In this document: piece by piece, positions 35,599 through 44,139 of the stretch | Layout: each line of letters begins with the position of its first letter | Numbering within the stretch: position 1 is the first letter of the stretch | Assembly (NCBI GenBank): GCA_016214035.1 | Contig: JACRPF010000014.1 | Location: 186,001-250,000 of the forward strand | Source of the DNA: Spirochaetota bacterium | GTDB taxonomy: Bacteria; Spirochaetota; Brachyspiria; Brachyspirales; JACRPF01 | DNA: 64,000 nt | Reading direction: 5' to 3' | Notes under the pieces: generated by a model | Told to the model about the DNA's origin: nothing | What the model saw: only the letters and a program-made list of their open reading frames with translations | Databases searched by the model: none | Translations under genes and position numbers: made by a program

Positions 35599-36204
35599 TT
35601 ATTTGATGCTTTCTAATGCAGATACGAGCGCATGTTCGATTTCTTTTTTGCCTGTATCATCCCTATCGAACCAGCCGGCATGATCATACACATTGTTTCC
35701 GTTCGCATCTATGATGACCAGATGCGGTGTTGCTACGACACGTTTTGCTTTAAAGTCGGTAGCGAACTTATGATATACGTACGGACTCTTTTCAAGAATG
35801 TTCCAGTCAAGATAATAGGCAGCCTTTTTCCAATCAACACTGTCTTTCACGTCGGCAAACATCGCTTCAATTTTTTTTGATGAGAATTTCATGCCGAATT
35901 TATAATCGCTGCCGAGTGAGCCGAGCCCTTCGATGCCGACATGAAGAAAGACAAGCTCCATGCCTTTTTCACGGTATTTCTCATACAGCGATGCAAGAAT
36001 CGGCATTTCTTTCATACAGTTTTTGCAGTCCCAGGTAAAAAAGCTCAGTACCGCAACCTTGCCTGAAAAACCGGAAAGCGATAATTTTTTCCCGGTTGAT
36101 GCGTTACCGTAGGGCACCATGAATGACGGTGCCTTTACGGGTTCAGCGGCAGATAACATTGTAAACGTTAGCACAAGAATCGAAAAGGATACGAATAATT
36201 TCAT
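35599..36204 (-). CDS. TlpA/ResA-like thioredoxin-fold exported protein
   Basis: A 201-aa protein with a signal peptide (FVSFSILVLTFTMLSAAE) and a thioredoxin fold. The redox motif is W-D-C-K-N-C in FFTWDCKNCMKEMP, and the cis-Pro region is VVATPHLVIIDANG. TlpA-type proteins act outside the cytoplasm as thiol reductants. The next gene encodes a protein with a close Cys pair, a plausible client. ATG 36204 follows GGAAG. It is first in a four-gene operon ending in araC. Confidence 0.87.
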   Translation of the reverse strand: MKLFVSFSILVLTFTMLSAAEPVKAPSFMVPYGNASTGKKLSLSGFSGKVAVLSFFTWDCKNCMKEMPILASLYEKYREKGMELVFLHVGIEGLGSLGSDYKFGMKFSSKKIEAMFADVKDSVDWKKAAYYLDWNILEKSPYVYHKFATDFKAKRVVATPHLVIIDANGNNVYDHAGWFDRDDTGKKEIEHALVSALESIK

Positions 36205-36241
36205 GAAGACTTCCAATAATCTTTAACATCAAGGAACAATA

Positions 36242-36269
36242 ATTATAGCAAATCAAGGTAAAAAAGCAA
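36242..36269 (-). promoter_or_regulatory. promoter of the tlpA-like operon
   Basis: Minus strand: TTGCTT (36269-36264), 16 bases, TATAAT (36247-36242). Confidence 0.6.
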
Positions 36270-36466
36270 GCATTTTCAGGTAACGGCGGCGCGGATAATG
36301 ACACTATATTTACTGCGGCTTGTTGTACTAGTACGACTATTGCATCAAACCGCTGTTTGACGCATATGATATACATTTGTTTATTACTATAGGGGTTACA
36401 TGAACTGAAAATATGTATACCTGCTGTCGATAATGATCATATCGTGCGCTATTTCCAAGGAGCATT

Positions 36467-37666
36467 ATGTTAAACACAATTGAAGAAGCAATCGAAGATA
36501 TTAAAGCCGGCAAGCTTATTATCATCGTTGACAATGAAGACCGTGAAAATGAGGGCGATCTGGTCATGGCTGCCGAGAAAGTGACGCCCGAGGCCATTAA
36601 TTTCATGGCAAAAAACGGGCGCGGTCTCATCTGTGTTCCGCTTGCCTCAGAACGGGTTCATGCCCTGTCCATACCCGATATGGTTGCCAATAATACCGAC
36701 ATCCACAAAACAGCGTTTACGGTATCTGTTGACGGAAGGAAAACCACAACGGGTATCAGCGCTCATGAGCGTGCGCAGACGATACGCGAACTCATCGACC
36801 CGGCAACACAGCCGAGTGACTTGAAACGTCCGGGACATATTTTTCCGCTCAAGTATGCGAAAGGCGGGGTACTCCGGCGTGCCGGACATACGGAAGCGGC
36901 GGTCGACATGGCGCTTCTGGCGGGTTTATATCCCGCAGGCATCATCTGTGAAATCATGAAAGACGACGGCGAGATGGCGCGCCTTGAAGACCTGAAACAC
37001 TATGCGAAAAAATATTCATTGAAAATCGTATCGATAGAGGACCTTATACAATACCGACGTCGTACAGAAAAACTGATACGCATGGTTTCAGAAGCGCGAT
37101 TGCCGACACGATACGGCGAGTTCACCATCAGGATCTATGAGAACGATATCGATGATTTTCAGCATGTTGCCATCATTAAAGGAGATGTTGCCGGAAAAGA
37201 GAACGTACTCGTGCGTGTTCATTCGGAATGTTTTACCGGCGATATTCTCGGATCGATGAGATGCGACTGTCAATCACAGCTTCATTTTGCGCTCAATGCG
37301 ATTGAAAAAGAAGGTCTCGGACTGGTGCTGTATCTGCGTCAGGAAGGGCGCGGCATCGGTCTTGCGCATAAAATCAGCGCATACAGGCTTCAGGACCAGG
37401 GGCTTGATACGGTGGAAGCCAATTTGCAGCTCGGATTGCCCGCCGATATGCGCGATTACGGCATCGGCGCGCAGATACTGGCCGATCTCGGCCTGAAAAC
37501 AATTCGCCTTTTAACGAACAATCCGCAGAAGATAATCGGCCTTGAAGGATATGGCTTAAGGATTGTCGGCCGTATGCCGATAATCATAGAGCCAACAGGC
37601 GAGAGCAAGAAATATCTTGCTACAAAAAAAGAAAAAATGGGGCATATGCTTCATGAAATCAAATGA
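36467..37666 (+). CDS. ribBA: bifunctional DHBP synthase / GTP cyclohydrolase II
   Basis: A 399-aa riboflavin-synthesis enzyme. The N-terminal RibB half (about 1-205) makes 3,4-dihydroxy-2-butanone 4-phosphate: [16 protein letters not shown] and [27 protein letters not shown] (split here only by length) are its metal and substrate sites. The RibA half (about 206-399) opens [23 protein letters not shown] carries the zinc cysteines and LRQEGRGIG the catalytic region. AAGGAG precedes the ATG. No FMN riboswitch is seen upstream. It overlaps the recombinase gene by 14 bases. Confidence 0.96.
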   Translation: MLNTIEEAIEDIKAGKLIIIVDNEDRENEGDLVMAAEKVTPEAINFMAKNGRGLICVPLASERVHALSIPDMVANNTDIHKTAFTVSVDGRKTTTGISAHERAQTIRELIDPATQPSDLKRPGHIFPLKYAKGGVLRRAGHTEAAVDMALLAGLYPAGIICEIMKDDGEMARLEDLKHYAKKYSLKIVSIEDLIQYRRRTEKLIRMVSEARLPTRYGEFTIRIYENDIDDFQHVAIIKGDVAGKENVLVRVHSECFTGDILGSMRCDCQSQLHFALNAIEKEGLGLVLYLRQEGRGIGLAHKISAYRLQDQGLDTVEANLQLGLPADMRDYGIGAQILADLGLKTIRLLTNNPQKIIGLEGYGLRIVGRMPIIIEPTGESKKYLATKKEKMGHMLHEIK

Positions 37667-38555
37667 CGAGCACTATCTTTCCCTGTATCTCGACTATGTA
37701 CGTGTCGAGAAAGGGCTCTCTGAAAACAGTCTTGAGTCGTATCGCCGCGACCTTGATATGTACATCTTGTATACGAACGATACACGCGGCAAAAGCATAC
37801 TTGAGGCGGACCAGCAGGATATAGAGAACTTTCTTGAGCACAGGGCTAAAAACGCAAAAATGCGTACGGTTGCCCGCAATAAAGTGTCAATAACGAACTT
37901 TTATAAGTTCATGATATCGGAAAATGTCATTGCGAAAAACCCCACGGAGAACCTCGAGGTCATCCGCCTTGAACGCACGATACCCGATTACCTTACCGTG
38001 AAAGAGGTTGATCGTCTGTTGGCGGTACCCGATATACACAAAGTGAAGGGTATTCGCGACAAGATCATTTTTGAGATGATGTATTCCTGCGGTATGCGTG
38101 TAAGCGAGGTATGTAATCTTAAGGTCAGCGACATATCGTTCAAAGGCAGTTTTATCCGGCTGCACGGCAAAGGCAACAAAGAGCGCATCACGCCGTTCGG
38201 CGCCGACGCCCGGCGTCTGTTGAAGAAATATCTCGCCACGATACGCCCGCGCATTCTTCGCGGCAAAAAAGGCGTGAATGAAATATTCCTCAACCTCCGC
38301 GGCGACCGCATCTCGCGTGTCGGCATCTGGAAGATCGTCAAGGAAACGATGCGCGACAGCGGTATAAAAAAGAATGTGTTCCCTCACACGCTGCGCCATT
38401 CATTCGCCACGCATCTTCTGCAGCGCGGCGCTGACCTCAGAAGCGTTCAGGAAATGCTCGGACACTCGGATATCAGCACAACGGAAATATATACGCATGT
38501 GAACAAACCGTATCTGCGTTCACAGGTAAGCCATCACCCGCTTTCCCGCCGTTAA
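37653..38555 (+). CDS. XerD-type tyrosine recombinase
   Basis: A 300-aa site-specific recombinase. The N-terminal SAM-like core-binding domain ([19 protein letters not shown]) is followed by a catalytic domain with Arg in [11 protein letters not shown], HxLRH in [14 protein letters not shown], and the nucleophile Tyr in [15 protein letters not shown]. Length and motifs match XerC/XerD, which resolve chromosome dimers at dif. It sits between ribBA and recO with no att sites or phage genes, so a housekeeping Xer is more likely than an integrase. C versus D is not resolved. Confidence 0.9.
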   Translation: MKSNDEHYLSLYLDYVRVEKGLSENSLESYRRDLDMYILYTNDTRGKSILEADQQDIENFLEHRAKNAKMRTVARNKVSITNFYKFMISENVIAKNPTENLEVIRLERTIPDYLTVKEVDRLLAVPDIHKVKGIRDKIIFEMMYSCGMRVSEVCNLKVSDISFKGSFIRLHGKGNKERITPFGADARRLLKKYLATIRPRILRGKKGVNEIFLNLRGDRISRVGIWKIVKETMRDSGIKKNVFPHTLRHSFATHLLQRGADLRSVQEMLGHSDISTTEIYTHVNKPYLRSQVSHHPLSRR

Positions 38556-39325
38556 TCATCTCGGGGAAGATCACGCTCTCCAGTCTCAAGTACCGCCGCA
38601 CTTGCCGGACGTTTGCCGAAAAATTGGAATAATGTCGGCTGTATTATCAACTTCATTCTGTCTGCCATGATCTGTGTCAACGGATTTTTTATTGATGCGG
38701 CCAGCGGTTCATGTACAAGCCTCACCAGCGCCTGCATAAGTTCTGCGGGCAGACGCAGTATGCGTTCATTCGGCTGAGCGCAGCGTGTACACACATACCC
38801 TCCGCGCAGAGACACATAAAATCCGCCATGGTATGCACATCCGCAGGATACGCAGCGTTCGAATACCGGCAATATGCCGCATACATACAGCATTTTAATT
38901 TCATATGCGCGCGTCAAGGTGACTATGTCCCTGAATCGATCCGCGGCAGTGTTCATCGCTTCCAATCCGGCGGTTAGAAATGCGAACATCCGGCTGTCGC
39001 TGTCCCCGCGCGGCGATGCATGTTTGATCAGATCGAATAAATATGCAGCAGCAAGTGCTTTATGCGCTGAGGAATGTATTGAGGGAAAATCTCTGACAAG
39101 CGACGCGTTTTTCAGCGTAAAAAGATCACCGCTGCCGTGCAACACCATTTCGATGATTGCGATACGATTGAGCATAGCACCGGCGGGAGATGACGGTTTC
39201 CTGGCATTCGAACTGATTACGCTCACCGCGCCGAGTTCTTCGGTGTAAATCACCGCCAGAACACCGCTGCTGCGGTAGGGGCCTGCTTCAAGCACCACGC
39301 CCGGTGTTTTAACCGTTTGTTTCAT
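38552..39325 (-). CDS. recO: DNA repair protein RecO
   Basis: A 257-aa recombination mediator that works with RecF/RecR to load RecA. An N-terminal OB fold (about 1-80) and a helical domain carry the zinc motif C-x2-C...C-x2-C (RCVSCGCAYHGGF and YVCTRCAQ). Its 3' end overlaps the convergent recombinase gene by four bases, and its start overlaps the DHH gene stop (ATGA). Confidence 0.92.
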   Translation of the reverse strand: MKQTVKTPGVVLEAGPYRSSGVLAVIYTEELGAVSVISSNARKPSSPAGAMLNRIAIIEMVLHGSGDLFTLKNASLVRDFPSIHSSAHKALAAAYLFDLIKHASPRGDSDSRMFAFLTAGLEAMNTAADRFRDIVTLTRAYEIKMLYVCGILPVFERCVSCGCAYHGGFYVSLRGGYVCTRCAQPNERILRLPAELMQALVRLVHEPLAASIKNPLTQIMADRMKLIIQPTLFQFFGKRPASAAVLETGERDLPRDD

Positions 39326-40365
39326 ACCGTGCGGTTCGAGGCGGTATCGATGAAAAGATCACCGACAATGATCCTTCCGTGAAGACGTTTGAGCAGTTTT
39401 GCCACCAGCTCATGCTCGATCTTTTCAAGTTCGGCCTCGGTAAGACCTGCCGTCGGTATTTTTCCCGCAGCAGAATTTGAATGTCCGCCGCCGCTGCCCT
39501 GTTTGCCGACAAGCGCCTTGATGACATCGCCGGCATTTTCCCTGGCGCGTGTGCATCTGAGCGAGAATATCACCGCATCGGCAAGACGTCCGGTGACAAA
39601 AACCCAATGCACATCCTCCGCACGAAGGAAGAAATCGGCGATGAGCGAAGCGTAGTCGGGCGACGGTAACGCATGCAGATGCACGGTTATGATAGACCCG
39701 TATCGTACCGCGGTGGTAAGACCTTTGTGTATCTGGCGATAATAATCAACCGGAAGCTCCGGATATTCGATGCGCGAAAGCATTTTGTCGTCGATATGTT
39801 CGGCTAACGAATGACACACGGCAATATCATGTCCGGTTGATCTGCTCCAGTTCGCGGTGTCTGTCTTAATGCCGTAATAAAGCGCCGTCGCCACCGCACG
39901 GGAGAACGGTATGCCGAACTGTTTAAAATATTCCACCAATATCTCGGCGGTTGCGCCGTATCGTGGACGTATATCATAAAAGGGGAGGGTGTATGTCGGC
40001 GCACGCAGCGGATGATGGTCGATTACTATCTCAGGCCGCACGCTCCTTCTGAACGGATAATTCGAATTCACGTGCTGCGCATCAAGCAGGATGAGACAGT
40101 CATCGGATGTTACCGTTACTGTCGATGCATCAACGCTTTTTATTCCGCATTCGCTGATTAATGCTTTATTCTCAGCCCTGCCGATAACACCGCTCTGGAT
40201 GATGACCGATTTCCGCCGCAGCGCTTTTTTCAGCAGATACTGCATTCCGAATGCGCATGCGATAGCGTCAGGATCGGGGTTGATATGTGTGGTTATATAG
40301 ATGTTGCGTGAACGCTCTATTGTCGACAGAAAACGGCCGCGCCCGAGTTCGTTAGCAATGGTCAT
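39322..40365 (-). CDS. DHH/DHHA1 phosphoesterase, NrnA-like
   Basis: The product is 347 aa. The DHH domain holds THINPDPDAIACAFGM, LLDAQHV and the DHH-type VIDHHPLRA. DHHA1 at the C-terminus ends with the GSGGGHSNSAAG motif. Related NrnA proteins degrade short RNAs and pAp or linear dinucleotides such as pApA, the product of the HDIG enzyme at the start of this window. It directly abuts the upstream exported-protein gene and overlaps recO by four bases. Confidence 0.9.
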   Translation of the reverse strand: MTIANELGRGRFLSTIERSRNIYITTHINPDPDAIACAFGMQYLLKKALRRKSVIIQSGVIGRAENKALISECGIKSVDASTVTVTSDDCLILLDAQHVNSNYPFRRSVRPEIVIDHHPLRAPTYTLPFYDIRPRYGATAEILVEYFKQFGIPFSRAVATALYYGIKTDTANWSRSTGHDIAVCHSLAEHIDDKMLSRIEYPELPVDYYRQIHKGLTTAVRYGSIITVHLHALPSPDYASLIADFFLRAEDVHWVFVTGRLADAVIFSLRCTRARENAGDVIKALVGKQGSGGGHSNSAAGKIPTAGLTEAELEKIEHELVAKLLKRLHGRIIVGDLFIDTASNRTV

Positions 40366-40902
40366 TCAGAATATGAATCCGATAATACGATAGCTGTTCT
40401 TGTAGGGTATTATTTCAACTTCAGCGCGTTTTGTCTTTTTTACGGTATTTTCACTGCCTTTGACCGATTCGGTGAATATGAGCGATGCCTGCATGAAATA
40501 CACTGCAGTAAACGAGCCGTCTTTGAGCTCAATCTCATCGACATTAATCTCATCCGTCAGCTTATATTCCAGGAGTGCGTATGTTCTCTGCTCATTATCC
40601 CGTGTAAAAAAAGAAATGTTGTTTCCGGTGGTTTTCATGATGTATTCCACCGCGGTTATTTTCGCTACCAGCAGATCGTCGATTGTTTTTTTCAGATCCT
40701 GCTGAGTAACCGAGCGGACTTGCACGCCGGGATAGAGCAGGGGGGCTATCTCGGGTACGGCATTTTTTTTAATCGCGGTGAGAAATGATTCCGCGGTTCC
40801 GCTTATCTTTTTTTGATCCGCCGCCGGCAGCTCATTTTTTGCCTGCCCGAATGCGAACGTAACCGACAGTGCGGCAATTGCGATGGTAAGAATCATCCTC
40901 AT
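40366..40902 (-). CDS. uncharacterised exported protein
   Basis: A 178-aa protein with a signal peptide (ILTIAIAALSVTFAFGQ). The mature part has a helical start followed by an alpha/beta layout like NTF2-type or DUF4440-like folds (LLYPGVQVRSVTQQDLKKT), but I cannot name a family. ATG 40902 lies seven bases from the -10 TACTAT, so translation probably starts on a leaderless RNA. Its stop directly abuts the DHH gene ATG. Confidence 0.75.
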   Translation of the reverse strand: MRMILTIAIAALSVTFAFGQAKNELPAADQKKISGTAESFLTAIKKNAVPEIAPLLYPGVQVRSVTQQDLKKTIDDLLVAKITAVEYIMKTTGNNISFFTRDNEQRTYALLEYKLTDEINVDEIELKDGSFTAVYFMQASLIFTESVKGSENTVKKTKRAEVEIIPYKNSYRIIGFIF

Positions 40903-40909
40903 GGAATCT

Positions 40910-40938
40910 ATAGTAACACTTTTTTTCATGAATTGCAA
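40910..40938 (-). promoter_or_regulatory. promoter of the exported-protein/nrnA/recO operon, leaderless layout
   Basis: Minus strand: TTGCAA (40938-40933), 17 bases, TACTAT (40915-40910), then seven bases to ATG 40902. Confidence 0.6.
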
Positions 40939-40966
40939 GTATAGCGCCGTAAACACCATGTTCACG

Positions 40967-42037
40967 CTATATACCCCCCGGTACTATGAAGTCACGGATA
41001 TATCGTTCCCGTATTTTTTGGACAATATACTGATTATGCTGGCGGGCAACAGCGTCCATCTCTTTTATACCGGTGGTGTGCTTCAGACATACGAACGGAC
41101 TCAGTTCAGTCTCGGGTGCCCGCACCGCTTCTATCACGGGTGTTACGAAGCGCTTTATGCCGTAGGCGCCTGCACAAGCTATCGACGCGTGAAGCAGCAG
41201 TGACCAGCCGAAGAACAGCAGCACGAGTATCTGAAGTGATGCGTTATAGCGCTTCCCCGGGATAAGCACATCGAATGCCTGTACGGTCACCAGGCGTGTT
41301 TCGCAGGCAAGATGTGTGGTCCGGAAGATATCCATTGCGGGGTTCTCATAGATCGGCTGCTTGTTTTTATATACGGCGACCGCGGCGTATTTTTTTGCGA
41401 ATTCGATAAGTTGATATTCATTACTGCCGATATCAGCCTGGGATGCCAGATCATAGGTGATCAGCGGCGCCAACTCGCGGAATGCTGTTCCCGTCATTAC
41501 CTTAGGCGCTGCAAGCGCGAACACCGTAAGAAACATAGCGAACCCTGCTGCTGACGCTGCCGCCATGCAGCGTGCGAGCAGAACGCGGGTGAGATCATTC
41601 GAGAACAGGTCGGCTGCAGCGGCAGAAAGCTTCAATGCGCGCAGCAGATAAAGCACCGTCCCGAGCGGCAGCAGCAGCGTGAACGTAACAACGGCATGGG
41701 GCTCATGATGTATGAGATTGTCGGGTGTAACAAGTCCGAATGCCGTCAAGAGATTCATGACAGAAAGAACGAACAGCGGCACCGAATGCACCAGATCGAT
41801 GATGCCGGTATATGAACGCAAATAGCGTAAAAATGATTTCAGCGACGCCTGCCGGAATGCCGATGAAAAATATTCGGCACAGAAGTAGAAGTCGAACAAA
41901 AACGCCAGGACAAGCAATACCCGTACGATATCATTTCCGCGTGATGTCATGAGCGCGTACTGGAGGATCGCTATCACCGTGAGCGATCCGGCAAGTGCGA
42001 TTGCGGTGATTGTTTGACGCGACAGCGGGATTTTCAT
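40967..42037 (-). CDS. integral membrane protein with HAMP-like C-terminus
   Basis: A 356-aa protein with about five or six membrane helices in the first 180 residues, an extracytoplasmic loop of about 95 residues (after VFALAAPKV), a last helix (LQILVLLFFGWSLLLHASIA), then a HAMP-like stretch (FVTPVIEAVRAPE, TGIKEMDAVARQHNQYI). It ends about 20 residues later without any output domain. This looks like a sensor that signals through a separate protein. Its start overlaps the stop of the degenerate HD-GYP-like gene by four bases. Confidence 0.65.
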   Translation of the reverse strand: MKIPLSRQTITAIALAGSLTVIAILQYALMTSRGNDIVRVLLVLAFLFDFYFCAEYFSSAFRQASLKSFLRYLRSYTGIIDLVHSVPLFVLSVMNLLTAFGLVTPDNLIHHEPHAVVTFTLLLPLGTVLYLLRALKLSAAAADLFSNDLTRVLLARCMAAASAAGFAMFLTVFALAAPKVMTGTAFRELAPLITYDLASQADIGSNEYQLIEFAKKYAAVAVYKNKQPIYENPAMDIFRTTHLACETRLVTVQAFDVLIPGKRYNASLQILVLLFFGWSLLLHASIACAGAYGIKRFVTPVIEAVRAPETELSPFVCLKHTTGIKEMDAVARQHNQYIVQKIRERYIRDFIVPGGI

Positions 42038-42753
42038 GCATGCTCCGCATCGGCCAGCTCATTGATAATCGCCCGGTCCAGGCCGAAGAACGCACTGTTT
42101 GCCTGGAGTATGTGAAGTGCGCCGGTATATGCCGGCATTACCGCCGGTGAAGATTGAGTATCAAAATACGAGCGTATTTTCGCCAGGCGATCAAAAATCG
42201 CTACAATCTTCGAACTTACCGATACACGTTCATCCCCCTCGGTGTGCGGAATAATGCTTTTGAATATCAGAGAAAGGAATATTTCACTCACCGACGGCAG
42301 CAGTTTTCCGCAAAGCTGCAGTGTTTCATCAATGAAATAACCGGCTTTTATTTCAAAGTCGGCACATGCGGTATATCCGGTATACACAGCGGGACCTTTC
42401 GTATATACGAGATCATGGATTATAAGTGCTGCGCTCATGAATTGAATGAAGCTGTCACGCTCAAAGTTAAACCGGTCTTCCTTGTGAATACGCTCAAACA
42501 GATTCTGTTTTCTGTCGAATATCGACTGAATACTGCGGCTGTAAAACCCGTTTTTTATGAACGCGAGCGTATGCGCGTTGCATCTCCGGTATGGTGCGTT
42601 GGCGCACAGTGTTTGTATGAACGCCAGTATTTCCTCGCGCTGTTCTGGTACCGATGCATGTCCGCCGGGAATATTTTCAAGAAATGAAAAGGTTACAGCA
42701 TTATCAAGATAATCGCGTATCAGCAGAAAATGTCCGTCCGAGTTCTCGTCCAT
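42034..42753 (-). CDS. probable degenerate HD-GYP-like protein
   Basis: A 239-aa soluble protein. The second half follows the C-terminal outline of HD-GYP domains: an HD in ALIIHDLVYTKGP, and later VSVSSKIVAIFDRLAKIRSYF in place of the usual IPLxxRIlaiaDxfdAL segment, then ALHILQANSAFFGLDRAIINEL. The HHExxDGxGYP block is missing, so c-di-GMP hydrolysis is unlikely. It may be a regulatory or binding protein working with the membrane protein it overlaps. The family call is inference from pattern only. Confidence 0.5.
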   Translation of the reverse strand: MDENSDGHFLLIRDYLDNAVTFSFLENIPGGHASVPEQREEILAFIQTLCANAPYRRCNAHTLAFIKNGFYSRSIQSIFDRKQNLFERIHKEDRFNFERDSFIQFMSAALIIHDLVYTKGPAVYTGYTACADFEIKAGYFIDETLQLCGKLLPSVSEIFLSLIFKSIIPHTEGDERVSVSSKIVAIFDRLAKIRSYFDTQSSPAVMPAYTGALHILQANSAFFGLDRAIINELADAEHA

Positions 42754-42832
42754 TGGTCGTACATCCGGGTAAAAAGAAAAGCATTACCTTTATTTTCGGT
42801 ATTTATTGAAAAACCTTGAGAATATCGCTAAT

Positions 42833-44110
42833 TCAGCTGATATTGAATGTACGGTTAATCGCGGCAATGTCATGTTCGGCGATATGCTTAACCCCGCCGA
42901 CAAGACCCGCATTCACGATAGCCTGCGCACTGTATTCGGCAACTTCCAGCCGATCGAACGCCTCAAGTATGTTTTTCCCGGTAACAATAACGCAGTCATT
43001 TTCGCAAATGACAACAGGTGTTTTCGACGAGATGAGTCCGGCAGTCTTTTCCCGGTCGATGAACTGCGAGCCGAACGGTAAAAGCGGAATATTTCTGAGC
43101 ATGATATAGGTTTCAGGTATCGTTTTCGTGTCATAGGGAATGCCTGTTACGCCGAACGCGAGTACGCATGGCGGATGTGCCATGATAATTGCATTGATAT
43201 CGCTGTGGCGTTCATATATCATCCTGTGCAGCAAGACCGAATGACTCGGATTTTTGCCGCGTTCCCTGGTGCCGTCCTTGATACACACAAGGTCGTTTTC
43301 ACCCATCATCGCGCGGTCAACACCGTACGGCGTTATCAGAAAACTGTTTTCATCCAGCCGTGCTGAAAATGTGCCTTCTGTGCTTGTGGCCAGCTGACGT
43401 GTGCAGCTTCTGTGGATAAACACGCACATATCGCGTCGCAGTGACCGCTCTTTCGCGTCGATAGTGCTGTGATCAAATTCGGGTAGTTCGCCCGTTTGAT
43501 TCTGACGCGCATTATCAATCTGCTGATCGGTCAATAATCGTACGTTACCGAGCTGATTGCCGCGTATCGTCAGGCGGGCGCAGAAATCAAGTGTTTCCAT
43601 GCGTTCAAATGCTTCCTGTACGGTATGACCGGCTGATACGATGCCGTGGTTTTCCATCAACACGAGATTATAACCTTCGGCAAATCTGCGTCCGATATTG
43701 TCGGCAAGCGCGGTACTTCCCGGAATGGCATACGCGGAATAACCCACCGGTCCGCAGATGTCGCGGGCTTTCGGCATGATGCGTGTGTCGGGTATAGTTC
43801 GCGAAATGCTGAACGCAACAAGCGCCGGAGGATGCGCGTGTACGACAGCGCGGATTTCGGGTCGTGCCGCATACACCGCAAGATGGAACGGATATTCACT
43901 GGACGGGCGATGCAGTCCCTGCGTGCTTCCGTCGGTATTGATGAGAACGATATCTTCCGGGCGTAAAGTGCCTTTGTCAACACCGGACGGCGTTATCCAT
44001 GTGGAGCCGTCATCGTTACGTATTGAAATGTTACCGCCGGACAGCGTTGTCATTCCATTATTGTAAATACGCTGCATCACCGCAGTTATCTGCTCCTGAG
44101 TTGTCGGCAT
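42833..44110 (-). CDS. tandem class II aldolase/adducin-domain protein
   Basis: A 425-aa protein of two class II aldolase domains (about 1-205 and 218-425). The first keeps the active-site set: E72, H91 and H93 in VVHAHPP, and H155 in MENHGI. In the second, the equivalents are S291, M310, H312 and D372, so most zinc ligands and the catalytic Glu are lost. Single-domain relatives cleave fuculose- or rhamnulose-phosphate or epimerise pentulose phosphates. The second half probably serves assembly or binding. AAGGAG precedes the ATG. Confidence 0.82.
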   Translation of the reverse strand: MPTTQEQITAVMQRIYNNGMTTLSGGNISIRNDDGSTWITPSGVDKGTLRPEDIVLINTDGSTQGLHRPSSEYPFHLAVYAARPEIRAVVHAHPPALVAFSISRTIPDTRIMPKARDICGPVGYSAYAIPGSTALADNIGRRFAEGYNLVLMENHGIVSAGHTVQEAFERMETLDFCARLTIRGNQLGNVRLLTDQQIDNARQNQTGELPEFDHSTIDAKERSLRRDMCVFIHRSCTRQLATSTEGTFSARLDENSFLITPYGVDRAMMGENDLVCIKDGTRERGKNPSHSVLLHRMIYERHSDINAIIMAHPPCVLAFGVTGIPYDTKTIPETYIMLRNIPLLPFGSQFIDREKTAGLISSKTPVVICENDCVIVTGKNILEAFDRLEVAEYSAQAIVNAGLVGGVKHIAEHDIAAINRTFNIS

Positions 44111-44139
44111 GGAAGAGCTCCTTATTGAATTGGAGATTT

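Noticed and set aside
36270-36466. FMN riboswitch or firm promoter upstream of ribBA
   Set aside because: None of the conserved RFN-element blocks is visible. TTGACG at 36357 has no -10 at proper spacing. Only a short palindrome GTACTAGTAC (36325-36334) stands out, with no clear role.
37653-38555. Tyrosine recombinase as a sign of an integrated mobile element
   Set aside because: Its neighbours are ribBA and recO, it has XerC/D length and motifs, and no att repeats, excisionase or phage genes are present. A housekeeping Xer is more likely.
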